Shown: positions 44,900 to 55,929 of the stretch, one piece after another
Numbering within the stretch: position 1 is the first letter of the stretch
How the letters are laid out: every line of letters begins with the position of its first letter
Assembly: GCA_016748015.1 (NCBI GenBank)
Contig: JAAOMT010000175.1
Coordinates: forward strand, 167,395-231,394
Length of the DNA stretch: 64,000 nt
Source: Geosiphon pyriformis
Taxonomy: Eukaryota; Glomeromycota; Glomeromycetes; Archaeosporales; Geosiphonaceae
Direction of reading: 5' to 3'
The notes under the pieces: model-generated
Databases searched by the model: none
Seen by the model: only the letters and a program-made list of their open reading frames with translations
What the model was told of the DNA's origin: nothing
Made by a program: the position numbers and the translations under genes

Positions 44900-45960
44900 C
44901 CAGAAAAAAAACAATACAATTCAACATGCACTTAGATCCAACAGCAAGACATTTTCACAAAGAAGCAACAATAGAAAGAACCAAAAAAAGATACTATTGG
45001 CCATCAACATATCCAGATATTATCTAATATGTTTAAAATTGTAATGCTTGTTAGAAAAGAGGAGAAACAAGACTTAATGAACCATTAAGACCAATTAAAG
45101 TGGGACAACTATTTGATCACATCAAAATTGACTTAGTCAAACCATTAATCATAACCAACAGAGACAACAGATACATTGCAGTAGTCATAAATTATCTCAC
45201 TAAATGGCCAGAAGCAAAAGCAATTCAAAGAGCAGATGCAGAATTTGTTGCCAAATTCATTCATCAAAATCTAATTTGTTAACACAAATGTCCAAAAAAA
45301 CTACTATTAGATCAAGGAACTCACTTTGTAAACAGAACACTAGCAGAATTAAGTCAAAGATTTGGAATCAAAAGACCATTATCATTACCATACCATCTGC
45401 AAACAAATGGATTAGTTGAAAGATTTAACAGAACATTGTGTGAAGCAATTGCCAAAATCAGCCAAAAAAACCAGGACAAATGAAATTTGTTTATACCATC
45501 AGTATTATTTGCTTATTAGACAATGAAGCAAGACACCACACAAGCAACATTATTTGAATTAGTATATGGTAGAACAGCAATATTATCAGTTAAGATAAAA
45601 GTCAATACATATCTAACAGAACCAATAACCAAAGACAATTTTTAAGAAACATTGCTAAGAAAAACATATGACTTAATGGAAACTTTAGAAAACAAATAAT
45701 AAAGAGCAGTTGATAACGTCTAAAAGTCAGAAAAAAAAAGACATGATAATCAACTATCAGATAAACCAGTCAAATTCAAGATTGAAGACAAAGTACTTTT
45801 ACATCATACCAAAGCAGAAAAACAATAGAGTAGAAAATTTGACCCCAAATGGAATAGACCATTTGACATAGAAAAAATTCTAGGAAATGGAGCTTATAAA
45901 TTAAGGTAAAACAACAAAATTCTAATCAAAGCAGCACATAGAAATTGACTAAAACTATAT
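44900..45960 (+). pseudogene. Family-1 integrase relic, plus copy
   Basis: Zinc-finger region TARHFHKEATIERTKKRYYWPS near 44940-45005, then NACxKRGE, FDHIKIDLVKPL (45110), LLDQGTHFVN near 45305, TNGLVERFNRTLCEA near 45400-45445, and the C-terminal domain near 45770-45950. The three catalytic acids can still be read, but stops split the frame. Open piece 45100-45282. Confidence 0.73.
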
Positions 45961-46209
45961 CACAATATAGTACTATTATCTACCAGTAATATTTCACAGT
46001 TGAGAGTACAGAAAATACTAGTTTGACCAGATAAGATTCCATGAGATCTAGAACTAATTATTATCATTTACACAAACACATTAAATTGATTGACCAAAAG
46101 AATATATAAAAACATAATAGATGTAACAGAAGATATCAGAAAAATAGAAATTACTAATGATATTTACTTACTAGCATAACAATTCTTTCAATTAATCTAA
46201 CAATAGAAT

Positions 46210-46772
46210 ATGGAAATCACTATTAACCAACAAACCATTTAATACAGAGATACCAAAAAAATACTCCAATACAAAGTACAGAGGAAACCAGAAAACACCA
46301 TCAACAAAATAATTCAAAAAATAAAATTGGCAATAAAAAAACCAACAAAAATCACCTTATATTAAGAATTGACCAAAGAAATTTGGAATTGGTGGATACA
46401 AAAATTTCCAAAGAACTTTTGTTATTTCTACTTGGAACAACACTTAAATATTCAAAACTTATATACAAATAAGACAAAACAATTATTCGATCCAGAAATA
46501 TTACAACAACTTGAACAATTTGTAAGGAAAAACAATCTAATCATCCAAGCACAAGCTATTTATCAATTACAAGTTGGATTTTAAGACTGACCAGAAATTT
46601 TACTCAATCTAGCATTAGACTCCATTACTATTAACCAAATAAGAAAAATAACCAATGCCCAATTTGAAGAATTACAAAACAAAATAACACAAGTAATTCT
46701 CAAAAAAGAAGTTCAAAAAATACTCAAAATAGAGAATTAGAATTAGGAGATTTCAACAGAGCTCAATATTAA
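46210..46772 (+). pseudogene. Family-1 third ORF, plus copy
   Basis: ATG at 46210 (MEITINQQTI) to TAA at 46770-46772. It includes the open piece 46369-46584 (EIWNWWIQKFPKNFCYFYLEQ) and ITNAQFEELQNKITQVILKKE near 46645-46705. It is 563 nt against 564 in the minus copy, so a one-base indel has occurred. The stop again lies directly before the polypurine tract. Confidence 0.55.
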
Positions 46773-46784
46773 AAAAAAAAATAA
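46770..46784 (+). other. Polypurine tract of the plus family-1 element (decayed)
   Basis: TAAAAAAAAAAATAA just before the 3' LTR. Compared with the minus copy all G have become A. Confidence 0.55.
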
Positions 46785-47445
46785 TGTTACTCTTAGAATA
46801 TAAAAAGTATATTAGCACATAAATTAGCCAATCAGAAGTAACCATAATAAATATGGAATTCCAGAATTCTTTTCAAAAGAATTACAGAATTCCAAAAATT
46901 TCAGGATTCTTGTACAAAAAATCACAGGATTCCAAAATTTCAGGATTCTTCTTAAAAAAATTGCAGGATTCTAGGAATTCCAAGAATTCCTGGATTTTTG
47001 GTGTAAAGAATTAAGGAATTAAAGAATCTCAATTATATATATATAGTAATAGTATTAGAAGTAGAAAAAACAAATCTTTTAGTTTAAATTTTATCTAAGC
47101 AACCTTCTAATTCACAAATATCAATAAATAATTATTTGTTATTTCAATCCACATTCTACTATTAACACTTTATGTTGATATCTACCAATACTTAACCAAG
47201 CTAAAACAATAACTCTTGATTATAACTATTAACAGGATACTAATATTTATTGCCTTGGCTTATTTCTTTATTTTTTTTTATTTTCTTTCTTTTCTATCAT
47301 TATTTTTGTTGTTTATTAATTGATTAAAAATCAAAGCAGAATAATTAATGTTAAAGATAGCTTGGTAAAAAACTCCAAAAAAAGGGTATAGAATTTGAGA
47401 ATTTGAAGATAGTTTACCAGAAGGGCATCTCTGCCAGATTACTGG
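46785..47445 (+). repeat. Family-1 3' LTR, truncated
   Basis: Matches 37725-38564 from TGTTACTCTTAG up to TGCCAGATTAC. The last about 180 bp of the LTR are missing and a family-2 LTR follows at once. Confidence 0.85.
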
Positions 47446-48426
47446 TATTACCAGTAGAATTTTAGCTATTAATTAGCATGAAATTACCCTTATAATTCCT
47501 ATTATTAATTAGCATATATCATTATTATTTTGATTATCACTTATTATTTAATCAAATTATCAAATATTATTACTCAATTAATAATCCGATTTGTACTCTA
47601 AAAATTAAGATGATCAAATTACACAATACCCTGAACCATTTAACATAGTCAAAATTCGCCGAAATTAATGAAAATTCGTCGAAATAATCAATAGTTCAGT
47701 GAAATAATTTGTAAATTTGCCAAAATGTATCTTTAGTTTACCCAAATTGTAGAAAAGAAAAAAGTGCAAGTTCAAAAAATAGTACTACAATAAGTTGTAT
47801 AAAAAAAAAGCTTCTCTTTTCAAGAAAATATACCTTCTTATCTTCTTATAGTATCTGAACATAGTATCTTACTTTAGATATCTTAATTAAAACAAATTAC
47901 TTTTTACAAAATCAAATAAAAATTAAATATTCGAAAACCAAATTCTTAAATTATTACACTTGAAATTTTCTCAACACAACTAACGTTTTGAAATTGATTA
48001 GCTACCAATTTCAGTAAACTGTTAGTGACTACAAGCCTGAATAGAAAACGTTTCCCTTGATAAAATCCTATTTCTTTTACATTTTTTTTATTTTTTTTTT
48101 CTTTTCTTATTACAAATTATTAGGTAGTTTACAGATGAGATTTCTGTAAAAGAGTTGACTTTCACAGTAAAGTAACTACACATTATTAGTGAGCTTCCAG
48201 ATGAGCAATTCCTAGGAAAGAGTTAACATTTACTACAATGTAACTACAGAAAAGTAACTGACAAGGAATTGGCCATTCCACTTATAAGCCCAGCAGTTCA
48301 AATTATAAGAGATAATTTGAAGATAAATTCAGTTATTGGAGGTCCAACCACTTTCTGGAAATGTGAATTTACAGCAAATCAACATTAACAACATTCAAGA
48401 AAAGAGACCAAAAACCTCTGGTAACA
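47446..48426 (+). repeat. Family-2 5' LTR (plus copy)
   Basis: 981 bp, from TATTACCAGTAGAATTT to ACCTCTGGTAACA. It matches, in reverse complement, 53971-54978 and 62909-63886. It contains a degenerate tandem pair of about 66 bp (48132 and 48198, each with CAGATGAG, AAAGAGTT and GTAACTAC) and a poly(T) run near 48085-48105. The first base pair after T is A instead of G. Confidence 0.87.
48132..48263 (+). repeat. Degenerate 66-bp tandem duplication in the family-2 LTR
   Basis: Two neighbouring units share CAGATGAG, AAAGAGTTRAC and AAWGTAACTACA in the same order. The same pair is visible in reverse in the minus LTRs near 54150-54270 and 63090-63210, so it is an ancestral LTR feature. Confidence 0.55.
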
Positions 48427-48428
48427 TT

Positions 48429-48445
48429 TGGTGCTCTCTCATGGA
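48429..48445 (+). other. Family-2 primer-binding site
   Basis: TGGTGCTCTCTCATGGA begins two bases after the LTR. The minus copy has TGGTGCTCTCCCATGAA. The first eight bases equal family 1. The tRNA is not assigned. Confidence 0.62.
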
Positions 48446-49855
48446 AATAACACAGCAACAACAAATTCAAAGTGGTGACCACACCAGACACAGCAACTCT
48501 AAAGTATTATCAGTCAATTTATATCCACTACAAGCAAAAATTAAACATCCCAGACGGAATTAAAGTTGTCAAAAAATTGGTATACCAATACATTGAAAAC
48601 CACATCAACAATTATTTTTTTGGAAACTACAACATTTTAGAAGTTAGAAGCAATCTTTACAATAATTTATTGCACTATTCACAATCGGAAACAGAAGACC
48701 TAAACAGTGAAACACTTGCTACCTACTTCCAAGAACTTAATTTTAACATTATTGAATATTGTGAAGAAAAATACCCAGTGCAGCCCAACTACTCATTTGA
48801 CTTTAGATCAGAAACAGAGACAAGCAACAAAGGCAAACAAAAAGTAAAACAATACTTAAAAACCACTCCAAACACTCCAATACTACAAAAAACAACTGTC
48901 AAACACTTGCAAACACCTGAACAAGGAACCAATGTCAAATTACCACTTTCTATTACACCATTTCTAATTTCACTTGTTTAACCACAAACATCAAATTCAT
49001 CACTCAACCATTTTTTCAGACCAGAAAATTATCAGTCACCTAGAAATTTTATTCAATAACAAAAACTCATATCAACAAGCACCAATATTATTGAGTACTT
49101 ACAAGAAAATGAAAGTAATCATTCAGAAAACTTGGAAAGTAAAAAAACTGAATTAGAACAAGAAGAAATTACAGAAAACAAAAAAGAAATGGCAACTGCT
49201 TACATTGCAAAAATTCCAGAGTTTACTGGTAAAGATAATGACACCAGTCCTCAAGAATGGCTTGATAAAGTCCAGAAAGCAAAAAATGCAAATGGTTGGA
49301 CTGCAGCAAGAATGCTCAAAGCAATCTCATACTTTTTTTAAGGAACTGCAGGAAAATGGTTTGAAAACTTAGAAAGACCATTTGAAGATTGGCAAGCATT
49401 CAAAGATGCTTTTTTATAACAATTCACTAACAACAACATCTCTATCACTCTCTGCAATTGCTTTTGCAATATTAAACAAGAAACATCTGAAACTGTCATG
49501 ACCTATCTTAGAAGATTCAATAAACTTCTTTGACAAATTCGACAATTGGAAACCAATGATTACTATTCTGATGCCCAGATTTTGGATCAATTTATAGCTG
49601 GATTAAAAGACAAACTCATTAAAAAAGTTCGTCCACATGCTCTAGAAGACTTAGCAACTGCTATTAGACATGCAAAAAACTATAAAATAGCAATAGAAGA
49701 AGCAAACCACACCAAATTTGTTAACCTAGCTATTGGAAAAACCAGTTTAGCAGCTGAAAAAAAAATAGACCAACTCACAAAAAAGGTTGAAAACTACTTT
49801 ACAAACCAACAACAGCAGCAGCAACTACAAAGATATCAACCACCACAATGACAAA
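48441..49855 (+). pseudogene. Family-2 Gag, plus copy
   Basis: Two open pieces. One is 48472-48981, N-terminal and all-helical looking, reading TPDTATLKYYQSIYIHYKQKL, YIENHINNYFFGNY. It lacks an ATG of its own; the nearest ATG is at 48441, one frame off. The other covers 49132-49340 and 49546-49851, the Gag core: IPEFTGKDNDTSPQEWLDKVQKA, WFENLERPFEDWQAFKDAF, NDYYSDAQILDQFIAGLK. Three or four single stops interrupt the core. Confidence 0.75.
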
Positions 49856-49879
49856 ACCAAAACAACCTTGGATTACTAT

Positions 49880-50380
49880 CCAACAACCAATCTCAAAATT
49901 GTTATTATTGTGGAATTTCAGGACACTGGAAATGAAATTGCAGGAAATTGCAAAGAGACCAACAAAATAGGAGTAATCAACGTTATTCTTCATCACAACA
50001 ATCTTATTACCAACCTCTACCACCAACTTATTATTCACCAAGACCACAAAATCAAAACAGTTACTATTAACCAGCTCCACAACCAATGCAGTAACAATAT
50101 CAACAATCTTTGCCAATTCAGCAATATCAAACACCACCCACTCAACAATATTAAGTACCAGCCAAAAAATTGGTTCAACATAACCAATTTACACCTCAAA
50201 ATCAATTTCAGAATAACAACAACAGAATCAACCCAAATAACCAGTTGGTTCTCTGAAATTCTGGTCCACAAAGACCAAATCATTATCACACTCAACCCAG
50301 CTATCTTACAATGCCCAAAGGATCAAATTTTTAACAAATTACACTTTCTAAAGGTAAATTTGCAGCACCAACATCAAACC
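49880..50380 (+). pseudogene. Family-2 Gag C-terminus with CCHC knuckle, plus copy
   Basis: Reads NCYYCGISGHWK, then a stop where the minus copy has an Arg codon, then NCRKLQRDQQ (49895-49950). A Gln/Tyr/Pro-rich tail follows (SSSQQSYYQPLPP). The overlapping long ORF 49787-50494 in another frame is a shadow without a domain. Confidence 0.68.
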
Positions 50381-50439
50381 CTTTCAACAATACTATTCTA
50401 CCAACCCAAATTGCCCAAAATGCCAACTTTTCAGATATA

Positions 50440-50935
50440 TTTCCATTCGAATTTGAAGCAAATGAATTACCATTCTTGCTTAGCAATGCAGTAGTCAATA
50501 AGCAAAAAGCTATTACTGCTATGTATACTGAAGCTACAGTAGAAAGAAAGCCCATCCAATTAATCCTAGACAATGGATCAGCTGGAAGTATTATCACCTA
50601 CCAGTTAATACAACAGCTTCAAAGAACTGTTGACAGACCAGCCCAAACTGTAATTGTTATAGCAGATGATATGAAAAAGACACCAGTAGGAGAAATTGAC
50701 AATTTCTCATTCACCATTGATAGAATTACCATTCCAGTCAAAGTTCTAGTTATGGATGCACCCCAATACTAAGCTCTGGTCGGAAATGATTGGCTTCTTA
50801 AGGCCAATGCAAACTTAGACTGGGAAACTCAGAAACTAAAAATCTCATACCAAAGACAATACATTATAGTACCTGTTACTTGTGGTACTTTTAACAAATG
50901 ATCAGAAAAAGCCTTAGTATTTGAATTTGAAAAGA
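50440..50935 (+). pseudogene. Family-2 aspartic protease, plus copy
   Basis: Open piece 50476-50772: AITAMYTEATVERKPIQLILDNGSAGSIITYQLIQQL, then TVIVIADDMKKTPVGEIDNFSF and VKVLVMDAPQY. A stop follows, then ALVGNDWLLKANANLDW. The active-site DSG has become DNG. Confidence 0.75.
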
Positions 50936-51039
50936 AAAAAAAATGCCACTTACTGAAACCTACATGGCTCTTGGATCAACATCCAATTGGGCTGAAAAAA
51001 CAGAACAGGAGATTTTTAAAGAATCAAGAGGATAGAAAA

Positions 51040-51400
51040 AAGTTAGATATTCTACACCAGAACCACAGAAACAACCACCATATATTCTACTCAAATGAAA
51101 AGATTGCAACAAGAAACTTTCATCAATGGGAGCATGTATTTTTTCAGAAGAGGAATATAAAACTCATATCTGCTACTTTTGCAAGACATGCTATAGAGAA
51201 CGATTTGGATATTCCAAAAAAAGTGGAAAATAGGACAAAACATCTTGTCTTATATGTGGAAATATACTACCAGAAGAATACAACTGGATTGATGTTGCAA
51301 TGAAAAGAGGAGTATGTAATCAAACCTGTCAATATGTTCTATCAATTTCGGAAAAAGTCAGAAGAGGAACACCATTTGATGTAGCATAAAACAGTACTCT
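51040..51400 (+). pseudogene. Family-2 Cys-rich module, plus copy
   Basis: Segments CYFCKTCYRERFGY (near 51170-51210), SCLICGNILPEEYNWIDVA (51245-51300) and RGVCNQTCQYVLSISEKVRRGTPFD (51308-51380). Frame changes and stops occur. The Cys pairs align with family 1. Confidence 0.6.
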
Positions 51401-51434
51401 CAATAAACTTTATCACTACCCTTATAATGCTGAA

Positions 51435-52178
51435 ATGATTTTTGACTTAGCAATGGCATTAATCAATAGAGCCATCCAAGAAGATGTCCACCAAATGAAA
51501 AAAGCTGAATACATTGAGTATACCATAGAATTAGCTGGATTTGATTATGAAAATGAAGTAGAAACCTACCATCAAATTGCAAGCCATACATACCCAACCA
51601 AAAAAGCTCAAATTCAACAATTAAAGCAAATGAACATTCAATTGTGTGAAGAATATGTTATGCCTTGTGATGACCAATGGTGTTTAAAATGCTATGCTCT
51701 TAGCATTTCCTTGCCAGATGAGAATGATGAAAATGAAATTGAATTTGAAGTATCTGAACTAGTAGAAAAACTACCAACCACCCCTATCTATCTTCTTGAA
51801 AAGCAATTATCTCTACAACTTAAATATTTTGACAACCATGGCCAAGAAATCAGACCAGAAAAAGCACACAAAATTGATGCTGGATATGATCTAAGATACC
51901 CAGAAAAAGATACTTTGGTTCTCCAACCAAAGTCTTTAACAAAAATCAATCTTAAAATTGCTCTTGAAATTTTATTTGGAGCAATGGTTCAAATTGTATC
52001 CAGATCATTATTGGCAAGCAAAAGAATCAATGTTAGAGGAGGAGTCATAGATGCAGGATATACTGGAGACATTACTATCATGTTACAGAATGAAACAGAT
52101 AAACCATTCAGGATTAAACATGCTGAGAAAATTGCCCAAACAATTTATCTATCCTTAATTAACATTTCGAGTTTATAA
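51435..52178 (+). CDS. Family-2 dUTPase segment, plus copy (open part of broken pol)
   Basis: 247 open codons from ATG 51435 (MIFDLAMALINRA). C-x2-x-x5 Cys motif remnant at about 71-86 (CEEYVMPCDDQWCLKC, one Cys lost to Tyr). dUTPase motifs: DAGYDLRYPEKDT (1), SRSLLAS (2), GVIDAGYTGDITIML (3, canonical), KIAQTIY (4). A stop at 52176-52178 precedes motif 5, which follows in the next open piece. Confidence 0.82.
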   Translation: MIFDLAMALINRAIQEDVHQMKKAEYIEYTIELAGFDYENEVETYHQIASHTYPTKKAQIQQLKQMNIQLCEEYVMPCDDQWCLKCYALSISLPDENDENEIEFEVSELVEKLPTTPIYLLEKQLSLQLKYFDNHGQEIRPEKAHKIDAGYDLRYPEKDTLVLQPKSLTKINLKIALEILFGAMVQIVSRSLLASKRINVRGGVIDAGYTGDITIMLQNETDKPFRIKHAEKIAQTIYLSLINISSL

Positions 52179-52660
52179 TCAGTAAAAAACAGAGAACAAT
52201 TGGGAAAAAGTGAAAGAGAAACTCAAGGTTTTGGTTCAACTGAACAATTTACAATGCCAGTAAACATAGTTCTCAATGCACAAAATGAATCCCACCAGAT
52301 TCTTCAACTTCTTCAACCAATTACCATTTCATCTTTTGGAGAACATTACGAAATTTATACCTGCTCAAAACCCACCACTACTCAACAAATCTTTGAATCC
52401 AATAAACAAATCTGTTTGAAGCATGAAATCTCAATTCCAAACGTTTATATTCCCAAAGGAATGAAAAAATTTTAAGTTATATTCTACAACCCCAATAATT
52501 ACCCTATTGTCCTATTAAATAAATTAGAAATTGAAATCATACACAGTAACATTTTTCAAGATGAAAACCCTCAAATTGTCTCTAATTTCATCGAAATTAT
52601 AAGACATACACTACTTTCAAATCCAAACATCATTCCTATTACTGAAAACTACCATCTTTT
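52179..52660 (+). pseudogene. Family-2 dUTPase C-terminus and spacer, plus copy
   Basis: The piece 52200-52475 starts with GKSERETQGFGSTEQFTMPVNI, which holds dUTPase motif 5 (RETQGFGST). It is followed by the spacer that leads to RT, with stops after KGMKKF. Confidence 0.72.
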
Positions 52661-53600
52661 GGAAGAAAAACTTTCTTAAATCAACATGGATCCATTAGAA
52701 CCCCAACAACAAAGACAATTGAAACAATTAATAGCTGAATTTGCAGATATATTTGCAAAAGACAACAATAATCTGGGAAAAACTAATATTGTCCAATATC
52801 AGATCCATACAGGAGATGCTCCACCAAAATGTCAACAAGCTTACAGAGTGCCACCTGCCAGCCACCAATTCATCAAAGAAGAAGTCCAGAGAATGCTCAA
52901 TAATGGATTGATTTAATCATTAAGAAGTCTTTGGGTTTCACCAGTAGTCCTTATCAAAAAGAAAAATGGAAAAATCCAATTTTGTGTTAACTATTGCCAA
53001 TTGAACAGTGTGACAATTGGAGATGCCTACCTTTTTCCAAGAATTGATGACATGCTAGATGCTCTAGAAAAAGCCAAGTTCTTTTCAACTTTAGACTTGG
53101 AAAGTGGATACTGGCAAGTCGAAATGGACCCAAAAAATAGATCCAAAACAGCATTTACCACTCAAGTAGGAAACTATGAGTTCAATATTATCCTATTTGA
53201 ATTCTGTAATACACCAGCAACATTTCAACAACTCATGAATGTTGTATATGAAGGACTCTTATGGTAATTAGTAGTTGTCTATCTTGATGACATTGATGTG
53301 TACTCACCAAGCTTTGAAGCCCACCTTATCTACCTGCAAGAAGTTTTTCAACAATTACAGAAAGCAAAACATTAAGAAATGTTACTTTGGAAAAACAAGC
53401 TTAATTTTTCTTGAACATATTGTTAGCAAAGATGGAGTCAAACCAAACTCTAGAACAATCAGTGCTGTCAAAAACTTTCAAACCCCCAAAAATACCACAG
53501 AACTATGAAGATTTGTAAGATTAGCCTCCTATTATCAGAAATTTATAAAAGGATTCTCAGAAATTGCCAAACCATTTAATTATCTTACCAACAAAAACGT
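52661..53600 (+). pseudogene. Family-2 reverse transcriptase, plus copy
   Basis: Open pieces 52686-52916, 53001-53267 and 53275-53508. Reads GKTNIVQYQIHTGDAPPKC, YRVPPASHQFI, LESGYWQVEMDPKNRSKTAF, FCNTPATFQQLM, then after a stop VVVYLDDIDVYS (YLDD intact near 53275) and FGKTSLIFLEHIVSKDG. Stops lie near 52916 and 53267, and a deletion or frame change is near 53370. Confidence 0.8.
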
Positions 53601-53609
53601 GTCATACCA

Positions 53610-53970
53610 ATGAACTGAAGAACAACAAAAAGCTTTTGAAAACCTCAAGACAAAATTAACAACAGCCCCAGTTCTTGCTTATCCAGATTTCAACAAATGA
53701 TTTCAATTAGCCACTGATGCTTTACACACAGCATTTGATGCCATCCTATCACAATTGAATGAAAATGGCCAGGAACAAGTTATTGCCTATGCCAGTAGAA
53801 TACTTAAACCAACAGAACTCAAATATGGCTCAACTGAACTAGAAACTACTGCAGCCATTTGGGCTCTCAAACACTTTCAACAATACCTAAAAAATGAGAA
53901 AAGAATTTGATATCATAACTGACAATATTGGCCTCAAATGGCTTAATAAAAAGAAAACTGAACAAAGTGT
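53610..53970 (+). pseudogene. Family-2 RNase H, cut off by an LTR
   Basis: Reads FQLATDALHTAFDAILSQL, VIAYASRILKP, YGSTELETTAAIWALKHFQQYL and, one frame on, EFDIITDNIGLKWLNKKKTEQS. The next base (53971) is the first of an inverted family-2 LTR. Confidence 0.75.
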
Positions 53971-54978
53971 TGTTACCAGAGGTTTTTGGTCTCTTCTTAG
54001 CTCTTATATGTTTGTTATAATGCTGTTAATTCAAGACTATGGAAAGTGTTTGAACCTCTAATAACTGAATTTATCCTTTTGAATTATCTTCTATAATTCA
54101 AATTGCTGGGCTTATAGTAGAATGGCCAATTCTATGCCAGTTACTTGTATAGTTACTTTGTAGTAAACATCAACTCTTTTTCAGGAAATGCTTGTCTGGA
54201 AGCTCACTAAATTGGTGTAGTTACTTTGCTGTAAAAGTCAACTCTTCTACAAAAGTCTCGTCTGTAGGCTACTCTTAATAATTATAATAAAAAAAAGAAA
54301 AAGAAAAGAAGGAAAATGTAAAAGAAAAAGAAAAAAAGGAAAATGTAAAAGAAAATAAACAATGATTTATGAAAGTTGTTTTGGATCCAGGCCTAGAAGT
54401 GTTTTAACAGTTTACTGAAATTGGTAGCTAGTCAATTTCAAACTGTTAGTAGGAATTGGTTAATTTCAAGAGAAATAATTAGGAATTTAGTTTTTTGAAT
54501 TATCTGATATTTATTTATTTTTGTGTGTATAGGAACAGTTCTAAAAGATAATCTAAATTAAAATACATTTTCTTAAAAAGAGAAGCTCTTCTTTTATACA
54601 ACTTGTCATAACACTATTCTATGAACTTGAACTTTGCTCTTTTCTATAATTTTGCTAAACTAAAGATACATTTCGGCAAGCTACAAGTTATTTCTGTGAA
54701 CTATTAGATATTTTGGTGAACTATCAATTATTTCGATGAATTTCTGCAAATTTTGGCAAACTTTTAAATGTTACATATTTTGGAGTATTATATGATTGAT
54801 CATCACAATTAGGTTACATTTGTGTTATATACAAATTGGGTTATTAATTAAATAATAATTTCGGATATTTTGCTAAATGTAATAAGTGATAATTAAAATG
54901 ATAATATATGCTAATTAATGATAGGAATTATAAGGATAATTTTATGCTAAATAATATCTCTAATTTCGTCTGGTAACA
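53971..54978 (-). repeat. Family-2 3' LTR (minus copy)
   Basis: TGTTACCAGAGGTTTTT to GTCTGGTAACA, 1008 bp. It is about 30 bp longer than its partner because a GGAAAATGTAAAAGAAAAAG unit near 54310-54355 is duplicated. Confidence 0.9.
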
Positions 54979-54993
54979 TAATCTTCTCCTCAA
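54979..54993 (-). other. Family-2 polypurine tract
   Basis: In element orientation TTGAGGAGAAGATTA directly precedes the 3' LTR. It overlaps the stop codon of the third ORF (TGA at 54990-54992), as in family 1. Confidence 0.68.
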
Positions 54994-55666
54994 GACTGAG
55001 CTTTATCGAAGTCCAAGTACTGTCTGTAATTTCCAGATAGTAGTTCAAGATTATTGAAAAAATTTGGTCTGAAAATTGTTGAAATTTCAGTTCTGTGAGC
55101 TTTCCAATGTATTAGATCTTCAGAGGTTGTAAAATTGGGTTTTGTAGGACGTTTTTACAAGTGTGAAATAGGTCATAAAGTCTAAGGGCAGCTCTGAGCT
55201 TGTAGCAACTGTTTGCTAGTCCAGCTGTTGTCTTGAATTCATTGTGGAGTTGTTTCTGAATAGCTTTTTTTGTGAGGTTTGCTGTTGTAAGTTCCAGTTT
55301 TCATTCGTAGAGTGTTTTTCCAATGTGAAAATATCTATAGATTGGAGGGTATTCAGTGTTTTCCTCATTGAGACACAGTTAAAGTCTTTGTTGAATTGTA
55401 GTATTTGGTGGAATACTAATTGGAATAAGCATTAAGTTTTCTCTTAAAGCAAGCTTTAAAAGTTTTGGCAGGTGAATTCCAGAATAACTTCTTGTGTTCT
55501 TCTTATAAGGGTGATATTTTCGTGAATTTGGGGTTAAATTTGTAACTACTTCTGTTTGGGTATAATTAATGTGGTTTCCAGTAACAGTAATAGATAATTC
55601 GGGTATTGTTTTTAAAGCTAATATTAGTTTTTGAGATAATTTTTGAATGTTTTGAGGAATAGTCAT
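54990..55666 (-). pseudogene. Family-2 third ORF (conserved, unknown function)
   Basis: From MTIPQNIQKLSQKL at 55666 through PPIYRYFHIGKTLYE and LGK-like IGKLTELKFQQFSDQI to DFDKAQS and TGA just before the polypurine tract. A stop lies near 55379 and at least one frame change follows (677 nt, not a multiple of three). The end ELLSGNYRQYLDFDKAQS aligns with EIQEILQEEELHKLDFNEAQY of family 1. The clean piece is 55379-55666. No membrane segment or known domain was seen. Confidence 0.55.
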
Positions 55667-55929
55667 TATAAGAGAATTGAATTAAAAAAAAAATAAATTG
55701 AAATTATTTTTGGTGTGTGGGTTTTTATGTTTATTTTTGATTTTGTTTTCAGTGTTTTTGTTATGTTTTTGTGGAATTGTTTCTAAATTATAAGGGAATA
55801 ACTATAGTAATATATATTATTTAGGTGTTCAAGTTGGGAGGTTGTTAATGACAACTATTGGTTATAAATTTTAGGGAATATCTTTGGAATTAATTAAAGG
55901 GGAATGTGTACCAATTTGTGAAATTAATG

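Larger units (their letters stand above)
37725..47445 (+). mobile_element. Plus-strand family-1 gypsy element, strongly decayed, 3' LTR truncated
   Basis: 5' LTR 37725-38564, PBS at 38567, Gag, protease, Cys-rich module, dUTPase, RT, RNase H, integrase and third ORF, then polypurine tract and a 3' LTR that ends early at 47445, where a family-2 LTR begins. Every domain is recognisable by comparison with 11400-21533, but stops and frameshifts are frequent. It is clearly older or more mutated than that copy. Confidence 0.88.
47446..53970 (+). mobile_element. Plus-strand family-2 gypsy element with dUTPase, 3' truncated
   Basis: 5' LTR 47446-48426, PBS, Gag, protease, Cys-rich module, dUTPase, RT and RNase H in the same order as family 1 but with clearly different sequence. 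It stops inside RNase H at 53970, where an oppositely oriented family-2 LTR begins. Integrase, third ORF and 3' LTR are missing. Confidence 0.87.

Noticed and set aside
49787-50494. 235-codon plus-strand ORF rich in Asn, Ile and His
   Set aside because: Overlaps the Gag C-terminus and protease in another frame; composition is that of a shadow of Gln-rich coding sequence.
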